Below are positions 39,235 to 49,218 of a stretch of DNA of 64,000 bases, one piece after another (within the stretch, counting starts at the first letter, position 1; the number at the start of each line of letters is the position of its first letter). Origin of the DNA: Acidobacteriota bacterium (GTDB taxonomy: Bacteria > Acidobacteriota > Blastocatellia > RBC074). The stretch covers positions 1-64,000 of the forward strand of contig JAFDVI010000032.1 in assembly GCA_018269055.1 (NCBI GenBank). The letters run 5' to 3'. The notes beneath the pieces are model-generated. The model ran no database searches. It was not told the DNA's origin and was given only the letters and a program-made list of their open reading frames with translations. A program made the translations under genes and the position numbers.

Positions 39235-40592
39235 AATTCCCATTCGACAAAATCATCTCCACGGGATTGCTGGCGCTCGCCGTTTTTACAGCTTTAGCGC
39301 ATGGAACAGTTGAACCCTGGTCGGAGCTGATCTTTGTCCTGTCCATCGCAATGCTTTGCCTGTTGTGGGCGATCAAGGCGATCAAAGACAAGCAGTTGTC
39401 ACTGTTCATTCCGGCAAATATTTGGCCGTTGGCTGGATTGATTTTGCTGGGGTTGGCACAAAGCCTGATGTTTCAAACCGGGACTGGAAACATTGCCAGC
39501 TTGTCACTGGATGTCGAGGCGACGCGAGGAACGACGTTGTTGCTGGTTTGTTTGCTGCTGACATCGTTGATGGCGTCGAACTTTTTGACGCATCGCCAAC
39601 AGTTACAAACGATGATGCAGTTTTTGACGGTGTTCGGATTGGTTCTGGCGACGTTTTCGCTGGTTCAATACTTCACCTGGAACGACAAGTTTTATTGGAT
39701 GCGAGCGATCCAGGCGAAAACTTCGTTTGGCCCTTTCGTCAATCGCAATCATTTTGCCGGGTACATGGAATTGTTGTTGCCCTGGCCTGTGGCGCTGATG
39801 CTGACCCGGCGACGGAGCGCGGCCGAAAAATCGTTTTACCTGTTCATCACTGCCTGGATCATCCTTGTCACGATTTTCTCGCTTTCCCGTGGTGGAATGA
39901 TCAGCATCTTTGCCCAAGTAGCGTTTTTGATGATTTTCAGACCGCGCCAGTTTGATGAAACCGAACTCACAGGCACGCGGCGCTCGCGAATGTTGACGCT
40001 GCTGCAACGTGGAGCGGCTGTGGCAGGCATCTTGGTGATCATCGTTGGCGGATTAACCTGGCTGGGAGCGGAACGCGTCGTGGATCGCGTAACTGTTGGC
40101 TTGGATGATGGCAAAACTGCCCTGGCATCTCAATTTTCGGAGCAATCAGATTACGGTGGCCGGAATACCTTGTGGGAATCCAGTTTGAAAATTTTCCGTG
40201 CGCACCCGCTGACCGGAGCAGGTCTGGGCAGTTTTGAGACTGCGCTGCCGATTTATGACCAAAACAAGAATATCGGCCTGGTGGCATCCCAAGCCCACAA
40301 CGATTACCTGCAAACGTTGACCGACACAGGGTTGATTGGCGGTTTGCTGGCAATCTGGTTTCTGCTGGCCACGGGTCGCGCCGTCATCAAGGGGGTACAG
40401 GTCCAGGAACCGTTAATGAGTCACGCGGCGCTGGGTTGCGGAGCCGCTGTGTTCGGCTTACTGGTGCACAGCCTGTTCGATTTCAATCTGCAATTACTAT
40501 CGCATTCCTTGTTATTTCTTGCTTTCGCCGCCATCGCCGCTCAACTGAGCGAACTGGCGAAACTAATCACACTTTCACGTGTCAGAGGTTAG
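39231..40592 (+). CDS. O-antigen ligase / Wzy-type polymerase
   Basis: A 453-residue membrane protein with about ten to twelve transmembrane helices. The family signature lies in the large periplasmic loop: RNTLWESSLKIFRAHPLTGAGLGSFETA followed by SQAHNDYLQTLTDTGLIG, the typical Wzy_C/O-antigen-ligase region with its His-Asn. It would ligate or polymerise lipid-linked glycans. It is coupled to the upstream TPR gene and 5 bases before the tyrosine autokinase. Confidence 0.9.
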   Translation: MKFPFDKIISTGLLALAVFTALAHGTVEPWSELIFVLSIAMLCLLWAIKAIKDKQLSLFIPANIWPLAGLILLGLAQSLMFQTGTGNIASLSLDVEATRGTTLLLVCLLLTSLMASNFLTHRQQLQTMMQFLTVFGLVLATFSLVQYFTWNDKFYWMRAIQAKTSFGPFVNRNHFAGYMELLLPWPVALMLTRRRSAAEKSFYLFITAWIILVTIFSLSRGGMISIFAQVAFLMIFRPRQFDETELTGTRRSRMLTLLQRGAAVAGILVIIVGGLTWLGAERVVDRVTVGLDDGKTALASQFSEQSDYGGRNTLWESSLKIFRAHPLTGAGLGSFETALPIYDQNKNIGLVASQAHNDYLQTLTDTGLIGGLLAIWFLLATGRAVIKGVQVQEPLMSHAALGCGAAVFGLLVHSLFDFNLQLLSHSLLFLAFAAIAAQLSELAKLITLSRVRG

Positions 40593-40597
40593 AGTTT

Positions 40598-42973
40598 ATG
40601 CAAACGCCACCCAATAATAATGGCAATCAGCCCGTGGATTTGGACAGACTGCCCAACCAGTCTGAAACGACTGTGTTGCCGCTCAATTACACCGGCGGCA
40701 TGGTCGCTCCCAGCCCATATTTCCCGCACGAAATGAAAGAGGAAGAATCCGGCTTTGACATTCGTGATTTTCTGCGCCGCGTCCAACGGCGAAAATGGTT
40801 GATTTTGACGATTGTGACGATTGCCACGGTCATGTCGGCGGTCAGTTCTTCGCGCCAGAAATCCATTTACATGGCCACGGCAACGATTGAGTTGGGCACG
40901 GACCAGAACCAAATGTTGATCAAGGACGGAAACTGGTTTTATCGTGATGAAAATCAGGAGATGGAAACTGCCGTTTTCCTGATTCAAAGTTACCCGTTGT
41001 TGGAAGACGTCGCAGCCAATTTGGGACTTGAGCAAAACAAGAAGTTCCTGGATGTCACAGAAGAGCGTTCCCTTTCCGATGTTCTGAAAGCAAAAGAAAA
41101 GGCAAACGAATCGTCCGCTGGCGATGCGTTGAATCCACCGCTGCCCGTCACCATGGATATCAGCTTGGAACAGCGCCCCCCTGAAGAAAGCAAACGGCTG
41201 GCTCCGTTGGTCGGAATACTATCGGGCGGATTGAGCGTGGAGAAGGTGAAAATGACCCGCCTGATCCGAGTCGGGTTCAAACACACTGACCCGGAAATCG
41301 CCACCATGGTGGCAAACGGTGTTGCGCAGGTTTTCACCAAGCGCAGCTTCAAACGGAAAAATGCCTCAAATGAAGAATCGTCAACCTCTCTGAACAAGGC
41401 CACGCGCGAATTGGAAGCGCAAATGCAAAGGGCAGATCAGGCGCTGGCGGATTACACACGAAATAACGGCATATTTTCGCTGGAAGGCAAGGAAGACCTG
41501 ACGACCAATAAACTGGTCGGATTGCACGAACAGGAGATGCGCGCGGAAACTGATCGCATCATCAAACAATCGCTTTATGAAGATGTGCGACAAGGCCGTG
41601 TCGCCAATTTGCCGGAAGCTCTGTCCAATCAACAAACGCTCGATCTGCAACGAAAGCTGAGCGAACTGAATGTTGCCTACGCACAATTGAACGTCAAATA
41701 TGGCCCGGAAAATCCGAAAGTCGCCGAAGTGCGCGACCAGATGACCGCATTGCAAAAAGAGATCGTCAGCACCCGCGCACAGCTTTCCGACAAACTCAAA
41801 GCCGATTTCGACCGCGCTGTCCGCGATGAAGCTTCCATGAAAGCCGCTCTCGCCAAAGCCAAAGGCGAAGCGGTTCAACAGAATCAAACGGCAATTCAAT
41901 TCAACATTCTCAAACAAAAAGCGGAAACGGCAAAAACGTTGTACACAGATTTTCTGCAAAAGACCCGACAGATGGACTTGGAAACGGCGCGCCAGACGCC
42001 CGATGTCAGCGTCGCCGAACCTGCCAGAGTTCCGGGTGGCCCGATCGGCCCTTCCAGAACACGCAGCGTTCTGCTTGCATTCCTGCTGAGCCTCGGCGCC
42101 AGCATCGGTTTGGTCTTTCTGTTGGATCATCTGGACAACACGATCAAAACCGTGGACGACGTCAGCCGGTATGTTCGCCTGCCTGCCCTGGGCGTCATTC
42201 CGTCCATTGGCGCACACGGTCGCCGGTTATCGCTGAGTTCCAAGCCGGAAAAAACGGCGTCCGCTTCGGTTGGAATTTTGTCTCCGAAAGATGCCTATAA
42301 AAGTGCAGGTTCCATCGCCGAAGCTTATCGCATGCTCAGAACTTCCATTCTGCTGTCTGCCGCCGGACAACCGCCGAAAACGATTCTGGTCACCAGCAGT
42401 CAGCCGGGCGAAGGCAAAACCACGACCACCATCAATACCAGCATTTGCCTTTCGCAGCTTGGCGCGACGGTGTTGCTGATTGATGCCGATATGCGCCGCC
42501 CCCGCGTGCATAAAATTTTCGGGATTGATCACCGCAAAGGGCTTTCCAATTACCTGTCGAGCGATATTTCCCTGAAGACCGTTGTGCAAGCAACGAAAAC
42601 TCCCAATCTGTATGTGATGCCTTCGGGCATCGTGCCGCCAAATTCGGCGGATTTGCTGAGTTCGGAAAAATTCCGGCTGATGCTGCAAAAACTGTCTCAG
42701 CATTTCGACCACATTTTGATTGATTCGCCTCCGATCAACAGCGTGACCGATCCGGTGATTATTTCACGACAAGTGGACGGCGTGATGCTGATTGTTCACG
42801 GAGGCAAAAGCTCGCGCGAAATGGTTGTGCATTCGCGCCAGGAACTGGCCAATGTCGGCGCGAAAATCTTTGGCGTGGTCTTAAACAACGTCAACCTGAA
42901 CCGCGATGGGTATGACTATTATTACCGCCGCTACCAATATGAATATGTGCGGGAATCAAATCAGTTAGGATAA
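40598..42973 (+). CDS. Polysaccharide co-polymerase with tyrosine autokinase (BY-kinase)
   Basis: A 791-residue inner-membrane protein controlling exopolysaccharide chain length and export. A Wzz-type N-terminal domain starts with DIRDFLRRVQRRKWLILTIVTIA, a coiled-coil periplasmic region follows, and a second membrane helix (SVLLAFLLSLGASIGLVFLL) leads to a BY-kinase. The kinase has Walker A SSQPGEGKTTT, Walker A' LIDADMRRPR and a Walker B region HILIDSPP. The C-terminal tyrosine cluster (YDYYYRRYQYEY) is the autophosphorylation site. It ends the operon and is followed by a strong terminator. Confidence 0.94.
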   Translation: MQTPPNNNGNQPVDLDRLPNQSETTVLPLNYTGGMVAPSPYFPHEMKEEESGFDIRDFLRRVQRRKWLILTIVTIATVMSAVSSSRQKSIYMATATIELGTDQNQMLIKDGNWFYRDENQEMETAVFLIQSYPLLEDVAANLGLEQNKKFLDVTEERSLSDVLKAKEKANESSAGDALNPPLPVTMDISLEQRPPEESKRLAPLVGILSGGLSVEKVKMTRLIRVGFKHTDPEIATMVANGVAQVFTKRSFKRKNASNEESSTSLNKATRELEAQMQRADQALADYTRNNGIFSLEGKEDLTTNKLVGLHEQEMRAETDRIIKQSLYEDVRQGRVANLPEALSNQQTLDLQRKLSELNVAYAQLNVKYGPENPKVAEVRDQMTALQKEIVSTRAQLSDKLKADFDRAVRDEASMKAALAKAKGEAVQQNQTAIQFNILKQKAETAKTLYTDFLQKTRQMDLETARQTPDVSVAEPARVPGGPIGPSRTRSVLLAFLLSLGASIGLVFLLDHLDNTIKTVDDVSRYVRLPALGVIPSIGAHGRRLSLSSKPEKTASASVGILSPKDAYKSAGSIAEAYRMLRTSILLSAAGQPPKTILVTSSQPGEGKTTTTINTSICLSQLGATVLLIDADMRRPRVHKIFGIDHRKGLSNYLSSDISLKTVVQATKTPNLYVMPSGIVPPNSADLLSSEKFRLMLQKLSQHFDHILIDSPPINSVTDPVIISRQVDGVMLIVHGGKSSREMVVHSRQELANVGAKIFGVVLNNVNLNRDGYDYYYRRYQYEYVRESNQLG

Positions 42974-43001
42974 TTCGACCGGATTGAAATGATGGCGGGA
43001 A

Positions 43002-43043
43002 AAACTGCGGGAGGTGCGACATCGGTTGCACCTCCCGCAGTTT
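43002..43043. terminator. Bidirectional intrinsic terminator
   Basis: Arms 43002-43020 and 43025-43043 pair in 18 of 19 positions around a four-base loop, flanked by AAA and TTT. It lies between the converging BY-kinase and Oar-like receptor genes, so it can terminate both. Confidence 0.85.
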
Positions 43044-43057
43044 GCGTCTGAAGCGGG

Positions 43058-46000
43058 TTAAAAATTCAGGCGCAGGGCAAATTGGATCATGCGTCCGCCC
43101 GGATCGTTCGTCGTGGAAACGTCCCGGTACGCCTGTGTGATTTGCCCGAAGGTATCGCTGCCAAGTCCGGTAATGGTCGAACTGGCATTGTTCGGGCTTT
43201 GAACCAGGAAGTTGGCGTAGTTAAACGCATTCAAGAAATCCGCGCGGAATTCGACGTTGACCCGTTCGGTGATCCTGGTTTTCTTGGTCAGGTTCAGGTC
43301 AAAGCGCGTGAATTGAGGGCCATACAGCACGATGGTCGGAAATCCGCATTGGCCCGAATATACTTCGATGCAGGCGGCGCTGTTGGCCGGAGCCAGATAC
43401 CGCCCTGTTGGAACGCCACGGCTGCTATAACCATTGGCGGCTGTTGCGCTGACGTTGAAGGCCCGGATTGTGTTGTCAATGATGTCCTGCGGCAGGTAAT
43501 ACGCCACCGCATTCGCATCATCGAAACGCACTTTCAACGAATCCTGTAATTCTTTGCGCGTCATTCCAACCAGACGAACTCCGTTGATGTTGAAAGGCGA
43601 ACCGCTCTGGATGCGCGCCGTTCCCTGGAACGCCCATCCTTCCAATACTTTTCCGACTGGCCCTTTGACGTTACCGAAAAACGTGCGGCCATTGCCAAAC
43701 GGCAGGTCATACACCCAATCGGCCTTAAAGGCGTGCGTGATGATGAGCGGGTTAGGACTTTTGTAATACCCAGTGCGCAAGGAAGGCGTGGCAAGAACGG
43801 AGCCTTTCGCAAAGGTGTAGCTGGTTTGCACCAACAATCCTTTCGACAAACGACGACGAAGTTCAATCACGCCGGAGTCATACGCCGAACGACCGCCATT
43901 GCCCAGGAAGGAAGCGCCTCCCTGCAACCCCGGATTCGTCAGGAAAAAGTTGACCGGCAATCCCGCAGTTGTCGCATTGTTGCGGAACGTCGCGTTGGTA
44001 TACAGGCTGGATGCAAAGGTAAACGGCGCCGCGTTGTTCGCCGCCAGGGTATTGACGAAGGTCGCAGAGGCAAAATTGCTGGAGCTGTAGCTGGCCGCTA
44101 GGTTCGGGTCAACCTTCCCGCTGAAATACGCCAGCGTAATGGGCAGCGGCGAAGTCCCCGTTCCCGTCCCAAAATACCGGAAGTTGTTTCCGCGTCCTGC
44201 CGCAATGTTCGCTTGCAGGTTAGCCTGCGCCAGTTTGAATTCGTCCAGGAATTTGTTTTCGATGATATTGGTTTCGTTGACGTTGAAACTTTGCCGGAAA
44301 TCCAACGCGCGATTGCCGACATAGCGAACTTCAATGGCCATATCTTTTGAAATTTCCCGCTGCAACCCAAACGTCCACGACATGATGTAGGGAGTTTTCA
44401 AGTCCGGATCGTACGCGTTGGCCGCATTCGTGATCGCGCCCGTCAATGGATAACTTGGGGTATCAGGGAACGCAGGCGCACCGAGCCGAGCTGTATCCCG
44501 GAACAACAACGGAAGCGTGCCCAGATTGCCGGTGGCGATGTTTCGATTGACTGTGATGCTGCCGCCCGTGTTTCCGCTGATCGTTCCAATCAAGGTGTTG
44601 ATGCCGTCGCGGTTGAACGCCATCGAAAATCCACCGCGCAACACGGTTTGTCCGCCGCCGCCAAATGCGCGTCCCAAAATTCCGTCTTTCCAGTCAGGAG
44701 ACCAGGCAATGCCGAAACTCGGCGCAAAATTGCTTTTGTCCGTGTTGTAAGCCGAATCGCCTTCCTTGAATTGGAAAAACTGCGTGGCGCTGCCGGTCAG
44801 CGTGCCCGGTTTGAAGATATTGCCGGGGCCGGACACTCCATACAGACCGTCCAACGTGGGAAGCGTCAAATTGTTGTTCAGCGAAGTTATGGGAAACTGC
44901 GCTTCCCACCGCAATCCCACGTTCGCCGTCAGATTGGGACGTACGCGCCAGGCATCTTGCGCAAAAAATCCCATCTCCCGATTCCGAGCGCGTACGGTAT
45001 TTTGATTGAGGTAAATGTATTTGCCCGTCTTCTCATCCAACCCTGCATTGGCGTTGATGGCGGTCACGCTGCCGACCAAAGTCGCGTAAAGATTCTGGGC
45101 GCGTGTGATGTCCGCCGCCGCGGCTCCTTGGAAATTCGCGGCGACAAACAGCGCGCTTGCCGGATCCGTGGTATCCACGCCGAAGGTAATCGTCGGCACA
45201 AAAGTCGTCCCGGTGGTGAAGTAATTTCCCTGGAAAAAGCTGCCGCCGAAATTCAGCGAATGCGCGCCGCGAATCCAGCTCAGCGTGTCGTTGAAATTCC
45301 ACGTCGGCGAATTGCGCCGCGTGGAGCCTGTATTGACCGTCGCATTGGAAATGCCCGCCGCGCTGATGCTCAAACTGTACCCGCCCTGGTTGGCAATTGG
45401 CCCGGTAAAGGATTCCAGCGAGTTTTCTCCGTTGAACACCACCGTGCCGCCGGTCAATCCGAAGCGCGCTTCGTTGACCATGGTCGGCGTCAGCGTCGAG
45501 CGCAATGCGATGGCATTGGTAAAGCGACTGGATTTCTGGCTGCCGATATTCGGGAAGCCTGGAAACGCCGGGGAACCGTTGTTCAGAAAATCCACCAGCG
45601 TATGGTGGCTTTGGATATTCCAGATTTCTTCCAATTTGTGTTTGCTGGAAAGATTGAAATCCAACCGCACGGTCGGGAAAATACGAATTTCGCCGCCGTC
45701 GCTGGGACTGAAGGAATAGGTTTGCAAATTCGGATCAGTTAATTGCTGAATGCCGCCTGTGGAAGTTGCCGCGCTGCGAATGTCGCCCAGCAATTTCCCC
45801 ACGGTCGGATCAATCGTCGAAGTCAGCCCCTTGCCCGACGCCAGCGTCAGTAAATTCACCTGCCGAACCCCGGACGAAGTGTTGTATTGAAAAGTGCCTT
45901 GCTGAGCCAGCGGACTCAAAATCGTGCGCGTTTGCGCCTGTGAAGTCGCCAGACGGAATTGCTCGTAATTGACGAAGAAAAACGCCTTGTCGTGACCATC

Positions 46001-46927
46001 AAACAGTTTTGGAATCACGATTGGCCCGCCCAACCGTCCGCCGAATTGATTGAGAATCATCAGATCGCGCGCCGCTTTGAAGGTCGCCGGATTGTCATTC
46101 GGTCCGGGGCGGAAGTTGCGATTGTTGAACCAGTAATTGGCGTCGAGCGCCTTGTTGCGATGATATTCGTACAAACTCCCGCGAAACTGATTTCCGCCCT
46201 GGCGAGTCACCATTTTGATTTGGATCGCGCCTTCCCCGGCACTTTCTGCTCCCGGCGTCGCAGTCGAAAGCGTCACTTCCTCCACCGCATCAACTCTGGG
46301 ATAAATGTTGGTGTAAAAGCCGTCTCCGTTTCTGGCGCCATTGTCCTGAATGCTGACGCCGTCCAGCGTCATGTTGATCGCGCCTTGTGGCAATCCGTTG
46401 AACGACGAAGAGCGCGGTCGTCCTGGCGTCGTCGTCCCGGGCAAATACAACAACAGATCGGTCACGTTGCGCGAGGTAAACGGCAAATCCGTGATTTGCC
46501 GTCCGGTGATCGTCGTGCTGATGCTGGCAGATTGTGTTTGCAATACTTCGCCCCCGCTTTGAATCACCACCGAATCCGTCGTGGCTCCCACTTCCAGCGT
46601 TGCATTGACGCTGGCCGGAATTCCGGCATCAATCTTTACTCCTCGAATGACAGCTTGTTTGAAGCCTTTGGCGGACACCGTCACCGTATAGGTTCCGGCA
46701 GTTAGAGCCGGAACGCTGAACGTACCATTGCTGGCCGATGTCGTCTTGAATTCAACTCCGGTCGCTTCGTCTTTGATGACGATGTCCGCGCCCAAAACAA
46801 CCGACCCAGTCTGATCAATCACTGCGCCCGAAAGCGAGGTCGTCGTGATGCCTTGGCCGAACGCCAAAAGGCCGGCCGTCATCATCAGAGTAAGCAGGAC
46901 AAAAATCCGAACTACACTGCGATTCAT
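43058..46927 (-). CDS. Oar-like TonB-dependent outer-membrane receptor
   Basis: A 1289-residue outer-membrane protein. A signal peptide (IFVLLTLMMTAGLLAFGQ) precedes a carboxypeptidase-regulatory-like beta-sandwich (SLSGAVIDQTGSVVLGADI, ~30-115), then a plug domain (TGRQITDLPFTSRNVTDLLLYLPG) and a long beta-barrel ending in Phe (MIQFALRLNF), as expected for outer-membrane insertion. Proteins of this Oar/CarboxypepD_reg type are greatly expanded in Acidobacteria. The substrate is not predictable. AAGGAG precedes the ATG. It is transcribed alone. Confidence 0.92.
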   Translation of the reverse strand: MNRSVVRIFVLLTLMMTAGLLAFGQGITTTSLSGAVIDQTGSVVLGADIVIKDEATGVEFKTTSASNGTFSVPALTAGTYTVTVSAKGFKQAVIRGVKIDAGIPASVNATLEVGATTDSVVIQSGGEVLQTQSASISTTITGRQITDLPFTSRNVTDLLLYLPGTTTPGRPRSSSFNGLPQGAINMTLDGVSIQDNGARNGDGFYTNIYPRVDAVEEVTLSTATPGAESAGEGAIQIKMVTRQGGNQFRGSLYEYHRNKALDANYWFNNRNFRPGPNDNPATFKAARDLMILNQFGGRLGGPIVIPKLFDGHDKAFFFVNYEQFRLATSQAQTRTILSPLAQQGTFQYNTSSGVRQVNLLTLASGKGLTSTIDPTVGKLLGDIRSAATSTGGIQQLTDPNLQTYSFSPSDGGEIRIFPTVRLDFNLSSKHKLEEIWNIQSHHTLVDFLNNGSPAFPGFPNIGSQKSSRFTNAIALRSTLTPTMVNEARFGLTGGTVVFNGENSLESFTGPIANQGGYSLSISAAGISNATVNTGSTRRNSPTWNFNDTLSWIRGAHSLNFGGSFFQGNYFTTGTTFVPTITFGVDTTDPASALFVAANFQGAAAADITRAQNLYATLVGSVTAINANAGLDEKTGKYIYLNQNTVRARNREMGFFAQDAWRVRPNLTANVGLRWEAQFPITSLNNNLTLPTLDGLYGVSGPGNIFKPGTLTGSATQFFQFKEGDSAYNTDKSNFAPSFGIAWSPDWKDGILGRAFGGGGQTVLRGGFSMAFNRDGINTLIGTISGNTGGSITVNRNIATGNLGTLPLLFRDTARLGAPAFPDTPSYPLTGAITNAANAYDPDLKTPYIMSWTFGLQREISKDMAIEVRYVGNRALDFRQSFNVNETNIIENKFLDEFKLAQANLQANIAAGRGNNFRYFGTGTGTSPLPITLAYFSGKVDPNLAASYSSSNFASATFVNTLAANNAAPFTFASSLYTNATFRNNATTAGLPVNFFLTNPGLQGGASFLGNGGRSAYDSGVIELRRRLSKGLLVQTSYTFAKGSVLATPSLRTGYYKSPNPLIITHAFKADWVYDLPFGNGRTFFGNVKGPVGKVLEGWAFQGTARIQSGSPFNINGVRLVGMTRKELQDSLKVRFDDANAVAYYLPQDIIDNTIRAFNVSATAANGYSSRGVPTGRYLAPANSAACIEVYSGQCGFPTIVLYGPQFTRFDLNLTKKTRITERVNVEFRADFLNAFNYANFLVQSPNNASSTITGLGSDTFGQITQAYRDVSTTNDPGGRMIQFALRLNF

Positions 46928-47420
46928 AGTGACTCCTTTTGAGAAATGACAGATGGAGAGAGCGAAAGCCCTGAAACAGATTCAGTCTTCAGCCCAAGAA
47001 GGAAAGACCGCAGATAATGCCTAGATGGAGACGGTGTTTGTCACTGCTGCAAATCGCAGAAGCGCATTTATAAATTGATGGAAGTATTCGCAGACTGCCC
47101 GAACTCAACCCCTGTGCCAAACGAAAATGCGGTACCGCTGCGACAGATGGCCTCGCTTAACCACAAGAAATGGAAAACAACTGTCCATTTTTCTGAATAT
47201 ATCGGAAATTTTGGAATTACTTGCGCTTGCGCAAATGCAATTTTTGAAAATCTTCTTGCTCACCCTGGGCAGGCGTCTCTAGGTTTCTCAATGTTTTTCA
47301 TGGGAAGCAAATCAGGAGTCTCTGTTGATTATTTTACAGGCAAGCGAACTGCGTGGATGGGTAAAAGTGCCAATTTCTGTGACACTGGCTGAAGTACCCA
47401 ATCCGGGAATCCCGTGGCTT
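46928..47420. other. Intergenic region without recognised features
   Basis: This ~490-base gap upstream of the Oar-like receptor gene and downstream of the nucleotidyltransferase gene shows no convincing gene. A 105-codon plus-strand open frame (47075-47392) has no ribosome-binding site and no recognisable similarity. The left end should contain the receptor promoter, but I could not identify a clear consensus. Confidence 0.5.
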
Positions 47421-48635
47421 TTAACGGCTGAACAACAGTCTGAAAAGTTCCGGGATGTATTTTCGGAGTAATCGTACTCCGCGTCGCAACAACAGCAGCG
47501 GCGTAAAAGAGCTGAAGCTTTTGGGCGCTGAAATCCAGTCTTCAATCGTGGTTGTCGTCAAAACGCGGAAACAGAATCGCACTTTATCTTGCCAGCGCTC
47601 TTTGGCTTGCAGGTGAAAAAACGATCTTTCAAAAAAACCTGCTTCCCCGTCACTTGCAGTCCACAACCTGGCGTAAATCTTTTCAGCCAAAGGGCTCACT
47701 GCTGCATCCGCGCTAACAAGTTGCCGAATGACTTCCGGCAATTCAATGTCCAACAAATCATGTGCGAGAAACAGTCCCAGAAAAAGCATGCGCTGGCTGC
47801 CAGATTGCGCTGCACGTTGTCTGACCACATCCCAATTCAGTGTTTGCCGCTGCTGAAAATGGCGAATGGCTTCAGCAACATCGGCAATCCAGCCGATTCG
47901 TTCCCACAAATGCTTGGCGCCATGCACGCATAAAACCAGCAGCGTATCTTCCGGCGAAAGCACGGCAATTTGCCGATTGCAAAACGTCGCAGACGTCAGC
48001 CGCGTCCACAAACGTTCATAATCAAACCGGAAGGAGAAATAATTCGGAACGACTCGCCACTGGATTTCCACCATCAAATCGCGGTCGGGATGGAACAAGA
48101 CGTGTTCGCACTGGTAATCCAGGAATGGTTGCTCCTGCGATTCGGCAAGCTGAAATTGTGACTCATATCCATTGGCCACCAGCAATTCTCTGGCTCGCAA
48201 CACATCACGTTTGCGAACCAGAAGATCCAAATCAACAAACGCTCGCAACGACAGATTGCCGTACACCGTTTCCGCCAGAATCGGCCCCTTGTACGGGATG
48301 GCGGCAATTCCCTGTTCCTCAAAGAGTTTCAGGATGCGCAACAGTTCAGCGGAATGCGACAGATTGAGCCTGCTATTGCCAAGCAGGTCCGTCTGGATGC
48401 GGGTTTGAATCCGGGGTGGAAGAAGGTCAGCAGCCTGAGTTTTCAGATGCCAACATAACAGTGGGCTGAGTTTGTGAGCCGCTGCGTGGCGAAACAGGAA
48501 GTCCCAATCCAACTCCTGATTCACCAGCGCGCGAATTCGCTCGACAGTTTCAGGCGGCGGCGACGTTCGCGCGCAGCAAAGCAATAATTCCCATTCGGGT
48601 CGGGCAAGTACAGAACTGCGATTGATCCATTCCAT
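47421..48635 (-). CDS. NTP_transf_5-type nucleotidyltransferase
   Basis: A 404-residue member of the nucleotidyltransferase family PF14907 type. The key segment is IPYKGPILAETVYGNLSLRAFVDLDLLV (~120-147), with the metal-binding DxD, and later LVLCVHGAKHLWERIGWIADV. Proteins of this family commonly accompany HprK-like kinases and PqqD-domain proteins in lasso-peptide and related clusters, where nucleotidyl or phosphate transfer to a peptide has been suggested. It lies 72 bases downstream of the PqqD-knottin gene on the same strand. I chose the ATG at 48635. Confidence 0.82.
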   Translation of the reverse strand: MEWINRSSVLARPEWELLLCCARTSPPPETVERIRALVNQELDWDFLFRHAAAHKLSPLLCWHLKTQAADLLPPRIQTRIQTDLLGNSRLNLSHSAELLRILKLFEEQGIAAIPYKGPILAETVYGNLSLRAFVDLDLLVRKRDVLRARELLVANGYESQFQLAESQEQPFLDYQCEHVLFHPDRDLMVEIQWRVVPNYFSFRFDYERLWTRLTSATFCNRQIAVLSPEDTLLVLCVHGAKHLWERIGWIADVAEAIRHFQQRQTLNWDVVRQRAAQSGSQRMLFLGLFLAHDLLDIELPEVIRQLVSADAAVSPLAEKIYARLWTASDGEAGFFERSFFHLQAKERWQDKVRFCFRVLTTTTIEDWISAPKSFSSFTPLLLLRRGVRLLRKYIPELFRLLFSR

Positions 48636-48707
48636 GCCCAAGTAGTGTTACATCAAACCGGAAAACTTTTCGACCTCATCACGCTCCACATTGGAACGAA
48701 GTCGAAA

Positions 48708-49187
48708 TTACAAACAGTGACTGCCATTGCAAATTCCAGAGCAACATTGCGATCCGGACGAGCAAGCAGCGTTTTTGGGACGGCAACTGCCTGCGCTGAC
48801 GGCTTCCGGTACTGCCAATGACGCAACCACGGGCAAGGCAATCGCGGCAGCCAGTCCCAATTTGCGCAATATGGCGCGGCGCGAAACATTTACCAGCAAA
48901 GTTTCAGGAACTCGCTCTTCCAACAATTTCGCCTTATCGAGTTGTTTTAGCGCCAACCAGACAACGCTTTCATCCACAGCGGTTTGTTGTTGCCGAGCAA
49001 ATTGGTCGGCGATTTCGCGCACAGACTGAGTGCCGTCGCACCGTTGCCAGACAAACGCGGCGGTCGCATTCAGGCAATGCGCCTTGTTTGTCTTCATATC
49101 ATAAACCACGGTTTCATCACCGCCGGGATTGGAAACCAACACTTCCTGGTGGGCTTTGGGGTGAATTGTGGGGATGTGTCGCGTCAT
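48708..49187 (-). CDS. PqqD-domain protein with Tat-like segment and cystine-knot C-terminus
   Basis: A 159-residue protein of unusual make-up. Residues ~10-95 form a PqqD-like winged-helix recognition element (VVYDMKTNKAHCLNATAAFVW, VREIADQFARQ). Residues 103-131 resemble a Tat signal and membrane segment: SRRAILRKLGLAAAIALPVV then an AVSA-like cleavage site. The last 25 residues carry six cysteines at 135, 142, 148, 149, 153 and 158, spaced C-x6-C-x5-CC-x3-C-x4-C, the inhibitor-cystine-knot pattern of conotoxin-like knottins. GGAGG precedes the ATG at 49187. The preceding gene is an HprK-like kinase and the next a nucleotidyltransferase, so this may be a precursor with its own recognition domain. 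Export and cleavage to release a knottin are inferred; an uncleaved membrane protein is the alternative. Confidence 0.85.
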   Translation of the reverse strand: MTRHIPTIHPKAHQEVLVSNPGGDETVVYDMKTNKAHCLNATAAFVWQRCDGTQSVREIADQFARQQQTAVDESVVWLALKQLDKAKLLEERVPETLLVNVSRRAILRKLGLAAAIALPVVASLAVPEAVSAGSCRPKNAACSSGSQCCSGICNGSHCL

Positions 49188-49218
49188 TGGGTCTACCTCC
49201 AAGAGACTATGCAGAGCT

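Noticed and set aside
47075-47392. Plus-strand frame of 105 codons upstream of the Oar-like receptor gene
   Set aside because: No Shine-Dalgarno, no recognisable family and unusual composition; probably chance.
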